The translations under genes were made by a program, and so were the position numbers. Source: Solimonas sp. (GTDB taxonomy: Bacteria > Pseudomonadota > Gammaproteobacteria > Nevskiales > Nevskiaceae). From it: DNA of 64,000 bases. Shown piece by piece: positions 41,281 to 48,729 of this stretch (position 1 is the stretch's first letter; the number at the start of each line of letters is the position of its first letter). Location: assembly GCA_030149365.1 (NCBI GenBank), contig JASBRP010000024.1:1-64000 (forward strand). The letters run 5' to 3'. A model generated the notes under the pieces. The model searched no databases. It worked only from the letters and a program-made list of their open reading frames with translations, and was not told the DNA's origin.

Positions 41281-43038
41281 ATGAAAGAACAAGTACGCAT
41301 CGGTTGCGGCGCCGGTTTCTGGGGTGATTCCGCTGAAGGCCCCAAGCAGCTCGTCGAGTCCGGCGAGATCGACTACCTGGTGCTCGACTACCTGGCCGAG
41401 ATCACCATGAGCCTGCTGGCGCGCGCCCGCGCCAAGGACCCCAACACCGGCTATGCCACGGACTTCCCGGGCGTGGTCGCCTCGCTGGCGCCCAAGCTGA
41501 AGGAAAAGGGCATCCGCGTCGTCACCAATGCCGGCGGCGTGAACCCGCAGGCCTGCAAAGCGGCCATCGAGGAGAAGCTCAAGGAAAAGGGCATCGAGCT
41601 GAAGGTGTCCATCGTCACCGGCGACGACCTGCTGCCGCGCGCGGCGGAGTTCGCCGGGGTCAAGGAGATGTTCAACGGCTCGGACATGCCGCCGAAGCTG
41701 TGGAGCATGAACGCTTACCTGGGCGCCTTCCCTATCGCGGCGGCGCTGGATGGCGGTGCCGATATCGTGCTGACCGGCCGCTGCGTCGACAGCGCCGAGG
41801 TGCTGGGCGCGCTGATCCACGAGTTCCAGTGGAAGGCGGATGAATTCGACAAGCTCTCCGGCGGCAGCCTCGCCGGCCACGTGGTGGAATGCGGCGCGCA
41901 GGCCACCGGCGGCGTCAGCACCGACTGGGAGAAGGTCTCCGAGGACTGGGACCGCATGGGCTTCCCCATCGCCATCTGCAAGCCGGACGGCTCCTTCATC
42001 GCCACCAAGCCGGCCAACACCGGCGGCCGCGTGGTGCCGGAGACCGTCGGCGAGCAGATCGTCTACGAGATCGGCGACCCCTCCGCCTACCTGCTGCCGG
42101 ACGTGAACTGCGACTGGCGCCACATCCAGCTGACCCAGGTCGGCGAGAACCGCGTGGAGGTCTCCGGCGCCAAGGGCCGTGCGCCCACCGCCAGCTACAA
42201 GGTCTCCGCCACCTACCAGGACGGCTTCCGCACCACCGGCACGATGATGATCGGCGGCGTGGATGCCGTGCGAAAAGCAGAGGCCGTGGCCGCCGCGATC
42301 CTGAAGCGCACGCGCGCGCTGATGGCCAAGCGCGGCCTGGCCGACTACACCCGCACCGACGTGGAGATCCTGGGTGCCGAGGCCAACTGGGGCGCCAACA
42401 GCCGCCGCCGCGATGCGCGCGAGGTGATCATGAAGCTCGCCGTGCAGCATGCCGACAGCAAGGCGCTGGACGTCTTCGGCCGCGAGTTCATCCCGCCGGC
42501 CACGTCCATGGTGCAGGGCATCACCGGCTTCTCCGGCGGGCGCCCCTCGCCGACGCCGCTGGTGCGCCTGTTCTCCTGCCTGGTGGCCAAGGACCAGTTG
42601 CCGATCGAGGTGGACGGCAAGCCTTTCACCGCCCCGGCGGTGAGCTACGGCGAAGCCACCGGCCTGCCGGCCAGCCCGAATCCGGGCGCCGCGCCCGCGG
42701 GGCCGACCAAGAAGGTCCCGCTGATCAAGCTGGCCTGGGGCCGCTCCGGCGACAAGGGCGACGCCGCCAACATCGGCATCCTGGCGCGCAAACCCGAGTA
42801 CCTCCCCTGGCTGGCGAAGCAGCTCACCGCCGACGCGGTGAAGCAGTACTTCGCCCACTTCGTGCAGGGCAAGGTCGAGCGCTTCGACATGCCGGGCCTC
42901 AACGGCTTCAACTTCCTGATGCACAGCGCGCTGGGCGGCGGCGGCATGGCCAGCCTGCGCTATGACCCGCAGGGCAAGATGCTGGCGCAGGTGCTGATGG
43001 ACATCGAGATCGACGTGCCGGCGGACCTCGCCGTCTGA
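41281..43038 (+). CDS. AtuA-family protein (DUF1446)
   Basis: 585-residue member of DUF1446, the family of AtuA from Pseudomonas acyclic-terpene utilisation, whose reaction is unknown. Opening VRIGCGAGFWGDSAEGPKQL, DYLVLDYLAEITMSLLAR and TGRCVDSAEVLGALIHEF are family landmarks; the C-terminal KLAWGRSGDKGDAANIGILA is the shared last domain. It is found beside 3-methyl-branched acyl-CoA carboxylases in most genomes, as here. It overlaps the TetR gene by one base (TGATG). Confidence 0.9.
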   Translation: MKEQVRIGCGAGFWGDSAEGPKQLVESGEIDYLVLDYLAEITMSLLARARAKDPNTGYATDFPGVVASLAPKLKEKGIRVVTNAGGVNPQACKAAIEEKLKEKGIELKVSIVTGDDLLPRAAEFAGVKEMFNGSDMPPKLWSMNAYLGAFPIAAALDGGADIVLTGRCVDSAEVLGALIHEFQWKADEFDKLSGGSLAGHVVECGAQATGGVSTDWEKVSEDWDRMGFPIAICKPDGSFIATKPANTGGRVVPETVGEQIVYEIGDPSAYLLPDVNCDWRHIQLTQVGENRVEVSGAKGRAPTASYKVSATYQDGFRTTGTMMIGGVDAVRKAEAVAAAILKRTRALMAKRGLADYTRTDVEILGAEANWGANSRRRDAREVIMKLAVQHADSKALDVFGREFIPPATSMVQGITGFSGGRPSPTPLVRLFSCLVAKDQLPIEVDGKPFTAPAVSYGEATGLPASPNPGAAPAGPTKKVPLIKLAWGRSGDKGDAANIGILARKPEYLPWLAKQLTADAVKQYFAHFVQGKVERFDMPGLNGFNFLMHSALGGGGMASLRYDPQGKMLAQVLMDIEIDVPADLAV

Positions 43039-43736
43039 TGAGCCGCGCCGCCGCCAGGAAGCCGGTGGTCCGCCTCGCGCGCGAACAGCGCGTGGACGAG
43101 ATACTGCAGGCGGCGCGCGACGTCTTCTGCGAGAAGGGCTACGAGGCCGCGGCGGTAGCCGAGATCGCCGCCCGCATGGACGTGGTGGAAGGCACCATCT
43201 ACAAGTACTTCGCCAGCAAGCGCGAGCTGCTGCTGAAGGTGCTGGAGCACTGGTACGAGGAGATGTTTGGCGACTACGCCCGCGACCTCGCCGGCGTCAG
43301 CGACGCACGCGGCCGCCTGCGCCTGCTGGTCTGGCGCCACCTGCGCTCGATCCGCGACTACCCCCTGCTGTGCCGCCTGATGTTCCGCGAAGTGCGCTCG
43401 GAGCAGGACTATCACGGCTCCGATCTGCACGACATGAACCGGCGCTACACGCAGCTGCTGCTGGACGTGGTCGAGGGCGGCATGCGCAGCGGCGAGTTCC
43501 GCGCCGACCTGCCGGCCACGCTGCTGCGCGACCTGGTCTACGGCGGCATCGAGCACGGCACCTGGAACTACATCTGCGGCCGCGGCGGGCTGGATATCGA
43601 CGCCCTGGCCGAGCAGCTCACCGCGGTGCTCTGCGAGGGCATCGCCGCCCCCGCGCCGGGCGGCGGACTCAAGCAGGAAATGGACAGGCTGTCGCAGATC
43701 GCCAGCCGCATCGAAGAAGCATTACCGAAGAAGTGA
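43038..43736 (+). CDS. TetR-family regulator of carboxylase cluster
   Basis: 232-residue TetR regulator. The HTH is in AAAVAEIAARMDVVEGTIYKYF followed by ASKRELLLKVLEHWYEEMF. In Pseudomonas, AtuR of this type controls the atu operon. It overlaps AtuA by one base and is followed by the biotin carboxylase after 4 nt, so it lies inside the operon it may regulate. The dyads at 40230 and 40311 are candidate sites. Confidence 0.88.
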   Translation: MSRAAARKPVVRLAREQRVDEILQAARDVFCEKGYEAAAVAEIAARMDVVEGTIYKYFASKRELLLKVLEHWYEEMFGDYARDLAGVSDARGRLRLLVWRHLRSIRDYPLLCRLMFREVRSEQDYHGSDLHDMNRRYTQLLLDVVEGGMRSGEFRADLPATLLRDLVYGGIEHGTWNYICGRGGLDIDALAEQLTAVLCEGIAAPAPGGGLKQEMDRLSQIASRIEEALPKK

Positions 43737-43740
43737 ACCC

Positions 43741-45246
43741 ATGACCCAAACGCTACCCGACACCTCGAAGTGGCCCTTCCAGTCCGTGCTCGTCGCCAAC
43801 CGCGGCGAGATCGCCGTGCGCGTGCTGCGCACCGTGCAGAAGCTCGGCCTCAAGGGCATCGTCGTCTACCACGCCGCCGACCGCGGCACCGCGGCGGTGA
43901 AGATGGCGGACCAGGCCATCGAGATCACCGGCTCCACGCCGGTGGCCAGCTACCTGGACGGCGCGCAGATCATCGCCGCGGCCAAGGCCAGCGGTGCCGG
44001 CGCGATCCACCCGGGCTACGGCTTCCTGTCCGAGAACAAGGGCTTCTGCGCCGCCGTGGAGGCCGCGGGCATCCGCTTCATCGGCCCCACGCCGGAGCAG
44101 ATCGACCTGATGGGCGACAAGGTCCGTGCGCGCAACTTCGTCGAGAAGGCCGGCTTCCCGGTAGCACCCTCGGCCATCGAGGACGACGATCCCCAGACCT
44201 TCGTCGAGCGCTCGCGCAAGGTCGGCGCGCCGCTGCTGATCAAGCCCAGCGCCGGTGGCGGCGGCAAGGGCATGCGCATCGTGCGCGACCTGGCGATCCT
44301 GGAGCAGGAGATCGAGCGCGGCCGCTCGGAAGGCCAGCGCTACTTCGGCGACGGCCGCCTGTACTGCGAGCGCTACATCGAGAACCCGCGCCACATCGAG
44401 GTGCAGGTGCTGGGTGACGGCCAGGGCAGCGTGGTGCACGTGTTCGAGCGCGAGTGCTCGGTGCAGCGCCGCTTCCAGAAGATCGTGGAGGAGACTCCCT
44501 CCCCGGCCCTGGACGCCGCGCTGCGCGAGAAGATCTGCGAGACCGCGGCCGGCATCGCCCGCTCGCTGAACTACCGCAACGCCGGCACCGTGGAGTTCAT
44601 CTTCGGCCAGGGTGGCGAGTTCTACTTCCTGGAGATGAACACCCGCCTGCAAGTGGAGCACCCGGTCACCGAGGAGATCACCGGGATCGACCTGGTGCTG
44701 CAGCAGCTGCGCGTGGCCGCCGGCGAGAAGCTGGGCTACGGCCAGGCCGACGTGAAGTCTTCCGGCCACTCCATCGAATTCCGCATCTACGCCGAGGACG
44801 CCGCGCGCGGCTATACGCCGACCACCGGCCCGATCCTGGTGCTGCACCCACCGCAGGGTGAAGGCGTGCGCTGGGACAGCGGCGTGCTGCAGGGCGGTGA
44901 GGTGACCTCCGCCTTCGACCCGATGATCGCCAAGCTGATTATCCGCGGCAAAGACCGGACCGAGGCCATCGCCCGCGCCGACAAGGCGCTGCGCGAGACC
45001 GTGCTGCTGGGCTGCAAGACCAATACCGCCTTCCTGCGCCGCCTGCTGCAGCACCCGGCCTTCGTCGCCGGCGACGTGCACACCGGCTTCCTCGATGCCA
45101 ACCCGCAGATCGCGGCGGAGCCGGAGATGCCGGCGGAGACGCTGCAGGCCCTGCTGGGCGCCGCGGCGCTGAGCACGCGGCCGATGCGCGACGTTGCCGA
45201 CGCGGTCCCGGACATGCATGCAGCAATGGGTGGATGGAGGAATTGA
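43741..45246 (+). CDS. Biotin carboxylase subunit, split from its BCCP
   Basis: 501-residue biotin carboxylase of the MCC/GCC/PCC alpha type: ATP-grasp glycine loop AGGGGKGM (171-178) and the metal and bicarbonate site EMNTRLQVEHPVTEEITG (near 300). It ends at GGWRN, about where fused alpha subunits pass into the BT domain, and has no BCCP of its own. The BT-BCCP part is the separate gene at 45365. Together the two are 666 residues, the normal size of a fused alpha chain. It carboxylates biotin with ATP and bicarbonate. Confidence 0.93.
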   Translation: MTQTLPDTSKWPFQSVLVANRGEIAVRVLRTVQKLGLKGIVVYHAADRGTAAVKMADQAIEITGSTPVASYLDGAQIIAAAKASGAGAIHPGYGFLSENKGFCAAVEAAGIRFIGPTPEQIDLMGDKVRARNFVEKAGFPVAPSAIEDDDPQTFVERSRKVGAPLLIKPSAGGGGKGMRIVRDLAILEQEIERGRSEGQRYFGDGRLYCERYIENPRHIEVQVLGDGQGSVVHVFERECSVQRRFQKIVEETPSPALDAALREKICETAAGIARSLNYRNAGTVEFIFGQGGEFYFLEMNTRLQVEHPVTEEITGIDLVLQQLRVAAGEKLGYGQADVKSSGHSIEFRIYAEDAARGYTPTTGPILVLHPPQGEGVRWDSGVLQGGEVTSAFDPMIAKLIIRGKDRTEAIARADKALRETVLLGCKTNTAFLRRLLQHPAFVAGDVHTGFLDANPQIAAEPEMPAETLQALLGAAALSTRPMRDVADAVPDMHAAMGGWRN

Positions 45247-45365
45247 TGAATACCACGAACCTCTCCGTTCGTACTGAGCTTGTCGAAGTACGAACCCCCA
45301 CCGCGGCGCGGTCCGCCCTTCGACAGGCTCAGGGCGAACGGAAACCTTGCTGGAGCACCCTCTAA
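45246..45365 (+). CDS. 39-codon ORF across inserted repeat (possible coupling ORF)
   Basis: ATG at 45246 shares its A with the biotin carboxylase stop (TGATG) and this ORF's TAA shares its A with the BCCP start (TAATG). The peptide, which includes RTELVEVRTP and ALRQAQGER, is the typical translation of a dispersed repeat and is probably not a functional protein. Its frame may let ribosomes pass from one gene to the other. Confidence 0.4.
   Translation: MNTTNLSVRTELVEVRTPTAARSALRQAQGERKPCWSTL
45267..45345. repeat. Dispersed GAACGG/CTTGTCGAAG repeat, copy 3, inside carboxylase operon
   Basis: CCGTTCGTACTGAGCTTGTC at left and CTTCGACAGGCTCAGGGCG with a terminal GAACGG at right match the copies at 4821 and 31929. 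It lies between the biotin carboxylase and BCCP genes, where the fused alpha chain normally continues. Confidence 0.8.
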
Positions 45366-45862
45366 TGCATCACGCATTCAAGCTCGGTGATAACGAGCAC
45401 AACCTGGAACTCTCGCGCTCGGCCAGCGCCTACCGCCTGCACCTGGGCGAGCAGGTGGTGGACGTGGACCTCAAGACCGGCGCCGATGGCCGCGCCTGGC
45501 TGACGCTGGGCGAGCGTCACATCGAGGTAGTGATCGCCACCCGCGGTGACGACGTCTTCGTGCACCTGGACGGCGAGGCCTACCAGCTGCGCTACCAGCA
45601 TCCGCTGGACCGCCTGGCCGCGCAGGCCGGCGGCAGCGCCGAGGACAACATTCGCGCGCCCATGCCGGGCAGCATCGTCGCCGTGCAGGTCAAGGCCGGC
45701 GATACCGTGACCAAGGGCCAGACCCTGCTGGTGATGGAGAGCATGAAGATGGAAACCACCATCGCCGCGCCGCGCGACGGCACGGTGGCCGCGGTCACCT
45801 ACGAGAAGGGCCAGACCTTCGACCGCGATGCCCTGCTGCTGAGCCTGGAGCCGAACAAGTGA
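45365..45862 (+). CDS. BT-BCCP subunit (biotin carrier) of acyl-CoA carboxylase
   Basis: 165-residue protein. Residues about 1-85 match the BT domain that links carboxylase and carrier in MCC/PCC-type alpha subunits; residues 95-165 are the biotinyl domain with ESMKMET, biotin on Lys 128. GGAG lies upstream of ATG 45365. The stop overlaps the carboxyltransferase GTG start by GTGA. Carriage of carboxybiotin between the BC and CT sites is expected. A stand-alone BT-BCCP of this type is unusual. Confidence 0.9.
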   Translation: MHHAFKLGDNEHNLELSRSASAYRLHLGEQVVDVDLKTGADGRAWLTLGERHIEVVIATRGDDVFVHLDGEAYQLRYQHPLDRLAAQAGGSAEDNIRAPMPGSIVAVQVKAGDTVTKGQTLLVMESMKMETTIAAPRDGTVAAVTYEKGQTFDRDALLLSLEPNK

Positions 45863-47466
45863 AAAGAATCGAATCGAAACTGAACACGGCCTCTGCCGGC
45901 TTCCAGGCCAACGCCGCGCACAACCGCAAGCTGGCCGAGGAGTTCAAGGAAAAGCAGCGCGCGGTACGCCATGACCGCCCGCAGCGCGACATCGACCGCC
46001 TGCGCCAGCAGAACAAGTTACTGGTGCGCGAGCGCATCAAGCTGCTGCTGGATCCGGGCACGCCGTTCCTGGAGTTCTCCTCGCTGGCGGCCAACGAGGC
46101 CTATGACGGCGAGGTGCCGGGTGCGGCCTGCGTCACCGGCATCGGCATCGTGTCGGGCCGCGAGGTCGTCATCAACGCAGGCGACGCCTCGGTCAAGGGC
46201 GGTGCCTGGTATCCGCTGACGGTCAAGAAGACCGTCCGCGCGCTGGACATCGCCATCGAGAACCGCCTGCCGGTGGTGCATCTCTGCGATTCCGCCGGCG
46301 GCTTCCTGCCGCTGCAGGCCGACCTTTTCGCCGACAAGTACATGGCGGGCCGCATCTTCCGCAACCAGTGCATGCTCTCCAAGATGGGCATCCAGCAGGT
46401 GTCGGTGGTGCTGGGCCACTGCACCGCGGGCGGCGCCTACGTGCCCGGCCTGTCGGACTACAACGTGATCGTGCGCGGCACCGGCGCGATCTTCCTCGCT
46501 GGCCCGCCGCTGGTGAAGGCCGCGACCGGCGAAGAGGTCAGCGTCGACGACCTCGGCGGCTGCGACATGCACACCAGCGTTTCCGGCACCGCGGACTACC
46601 CGGCCTCGTCAGAAGAGGAAGCCATCGCCATCGCGCGTGACATCGTGGCGCAGTTCAAGCGGCCGCAGAAGGCGCACACCGAGTGGCAGGCCCCGGAAGA
46701 GCCGCACTACGACCCTAGCGAGCTCTACGGCGTGCTGCCGCAGGACATCAAGCAGGGCTTTGACATGCACGAGATCATCGCGCGCATCGTCGACGGCTCG
46801 CGCTTCCACGAGTACCAGCCGAACTACGGCAAGACCCTGATCTGCGGCTATGCCCATATCTGGGGCTACAAGGTCGGCATCCTGGCCAACAACGGCGTGC
46901 TGTTCAACGACAGCTCGCTCAAGGGCGCGCACTTCATCGAGCTGTGCAACCAGGCCCGCACGCCGATCGTCTTCCTGCAGAACATCACCGGCTTCATGGT
47001 GGGCAAGGAGTACGAGCGCCGCGGCATCACCAAGGACGGCGCCAAGATGATCATGGCGGTGTCCAACTGCGAGGTGCCCAAGTTCACCGTGATGTGCCAT
47101 GGCTCCTTCGGCGCCGGCAACTACGGCATGAGCGGCCGCGCCTTCGACAGCCGCTTCACCTTCAGCTGGCCGCAGTCGCAGATTTCGGTGATGGGTGCCG
47201 AGCAGGCCGCCAACACCCTGGCCGACGTGAAGATCCGCCAGCTTGCCCGTACCGGCAAGAAGTTGTCCCAGGAGGAAATCGACGCGATCCGCGACCCGGT
47301 GCTGGGCGAGTTCAAGCGCAAGCAGAGCGCCTACTGGTCCACTTCGGAAATCTGGGACGACGGCATCATCGACCCGGCGGATACCCGCAATGCCCTGGGC
47401 ATCTCACTGTCGGCGGCGCTGAACACCCCGATCGGCGAGCCCCGCTACGGCGTGTTCCGCATGTAA
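45859..47466 (+). CDS. Carboxyltransferase (beta) subunit, MCC/GCC-type
   Basis: 535-residue acyl-CoA carboxyltransferase. The enoyl-CoA-type oxyanion regions are in GHCTAGGAYVPGLSDYNVIV and HGSFGAGNYGMSGRAFD. The sequence has the 3-methylcrotonyl/geranyl-CoA carboxylase layout, but its RIFRNQCMLSKMGIQQVSVV segment differs from both standard groups as I recall them, so the substrate cannot be assigned. It starts at GTG 45859, overlapping the BCCP stop. It transfers carboxyl to a branched enoyl-CoA. Confidence 0.9.
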   Translation: MKRIESKLNTASAGFQANAAHNRKLAEEFKEKQRAVRHDRPQRDIDRLRQQNKLLVRERIKLLLDPGTPFLEFSSLAANEAYDGEVPGAACVTGIGIVSGREVVINAGDASVKGGAWYPLTVKKTVRALDIAIENRLPVVHLCDSAGGFLPLQADLFADKYMAGRIFRNQCMLSKMGIQQVSVVLGHCTAGGAYVPGLSDYNVIVRGTGAIFLAGPPLVKAATGEEVSVDDLGGCDMHTSVSGTADYPASSEEEAIAIARDIVAQFKRPQKAHTEWQAPEEPHYDPSELYGVLPQDIKQGFDMHEIIARIVDGSRFHEYQPNYGKTLICGYAHIWGYKVGILANNGVLFNDSSLKGAHFIELCNQARTPIVFLQNITGFMVGKEYERRGITKDGAKMIMAVSNCEVPKFTVMCHGSFGAGNYGMSGRAFDSRFTFSWPQSQISVMGAEQAANTLADVKIRQLARTGKKLSQEEIDAIRDPVLGEFKRKQSAYWSTSEIWDDGIIDPADTRNALGISLSAALNTPIGEPRYGVFRM

Positions 47467-47503
47467 GCTTGGGGACTGCTCCTCGCGTCGACAGACCCAA
47501 TCC

Positions 47504-48514
47504 ATGAACGCCCCGAACGCCGCCGTCCCTGCCTCCCGCCAGCCCCTGCTGCCGGCCTCCGTCGAGAGCTGCGTGGTCTATCGGCCCATACCGATCAGCC
47601 TGCGCAGCCGTGTCATCGTCTGGATGCTCCGGCGGGTCCTGCGCCCCTGGCTGGGGCGGATGATCCGCGGCTCGGACGAGAAGATCGCGAAGATGCAGTT
47701 GCTGACGTCGCACATGAAGTGCCCCAACAACCATGGCCTGACGCTGGAGTACACCATCGTCGGCCAGGTGCCGGGGCATGTATTCGGCGACCTGGCGGAT
47801 ACCAGCAAGCCGGTGATCCTGTGGCTGCACGGCGGCGCCTTCCTGCTGCCGGCGGCGCCCTCGGCGCACCTGGAGATGGTGGCGCACCTGGCCTCGAAGC
47901 TCGGCGGCTCGGGTTACCTGCCGGACTACCGCCTGGCCCCGCGCAACCGCTTCCCCGCCGCGCTGGACGACTGCGAGCGTGCCTACCGCGCGCTGCTGGA
48001 CCTGGGGCATGCGCCCTCGCGCATCATCGTCGGCGGCGACTCCGCCGGCGGGCACCTGCTGCTGGGCCTGCTGCAGCGCATCCGCAAGCACGGCTGGCCG
48101 ATGCCCGCCTGTGCCCTGCCGGTGTCGCCCGCCACCGAGCTGGGCCGCATCCACTCGCCGCCCTCGCGCACCTGGAAGCGCCACGCCGACCCGATCCTGC
48201 CGATCGCCGCGCTGCAGCGCGTGGACGAGATGTTCGCCGGCGACTGGGACGCGTCCGACCCCGAGCTGTCGCCCCTGTATGCCGACTGCACCGGCTTCCC
48301 GCCGATGCTGATGCTGGCCACCAACAACGAGGTGCTGACCGACGACACCGTGCTGATGGCGCGCCGCGCCAAGGCCGCGGGGGTCGACGTGAAGTGCGAG
48401 ATCTGGCCGAAGCTGCCGCACGCCTTCCCGCTGTTCGCCTCGCTGTTCCCGGAGGTGAAGATCGTGCGCCAGGAAATGGTCGAGTACATCCAGGCGAAGC
48501 TGAAGCAAGCCTAG
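47504..48514 (+). CDS. Alpha/beta hydrolase, hormone-sensitive-lipase family
   Basis: 336-residue esterase with the HSL-type oxyanion motif HGG (109-111) and nucleophile GDSAGG (Ser 180); the acid and His follow in NEVLTDDT and LPHAFPLF. Enzymes of this family hydrolyse medium-chain esters. It follows the carboxyltransferase by 37 nt and may release a substrate (for example from a terpene or sterol ester) for the pathway; this is inference. Confidence 0.9.
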   Translation: MNAPNAAVPASRQPLLPASVESCVVYRPIPISLRSRVIVWMLRRVLRPWLGRMIRGSDEKIAKMQLLTSHMKCPNNHGLTLEYTIVGQVPGHVFGDLADTSKPVILWLHGGAFLLPAAPSAHLEMVAHLASKLGGSGYLPDYRLAPRNRFPAALDDCERAYRALLDLGHAPSRIIVGGDSAGGHLLLGLLQRIRKHGWPMPACALPVSPATELGRIHSPPSRTWKRHADPILPIAALQRVDEMFAGDWDASDPELSPLYADCTGFPPMLMLATNNEVLTDDTVLMARRAKAAGVDVKCEIWPKLPHAFPLFASLFPEVKIVRQEMVEYIQAKLKQA

Positions 48515-48521
48515 GCAATCT

Positions 48522-48550
48522 GTCCCCTCTCCCGCCTGCGGGAGAGGGTG
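48522..48550. repeat. GC-rich palindromic repeat (CCCTCTCC family)
   Basis: CCCCTCTCCCGC-CT-GCGGGAGAGGG-type palindrome, related to the repeats at 263 and 15238, directly after the hydrolase stop. Confidence 0.7.
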
Positions 48551-48611
48551 GCCCGTTAGGGCCGGCGAGGGCATGGATGCCCGAGGTAGGGCAACGCATG
48601 GAGCAGTTGCC

Positions 48612-48706
48612 GGGAGAGGGTTTCTGTAGAGCGTGGCTGGGCTGACTCCAGCATGTTCTACAGAAACCCTCTCCCCTGCCCCTCTCCCGCAAGCGGGAGA
48701 GGGGTT
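48612..48706. repeat. Nested inverted repeats before prpE
   Basis: Arms GGGAGAGGGTTTCTGTAGA (48612-48630) and TCTACAGAAACCCTCTCCC (48657-48675) are a perfect 19-bp inverted repeat, followed by a CCCCTCTCCCGC-AA-GCGGGAGAGGGG hairpin. The gene-free stretch 48515-48729 is a mosaic of such elements and contains no gene. Confidence 0.75.
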
Positions 48707-48729
48707 CTTGATTTGGTGAGGAGAAACCG

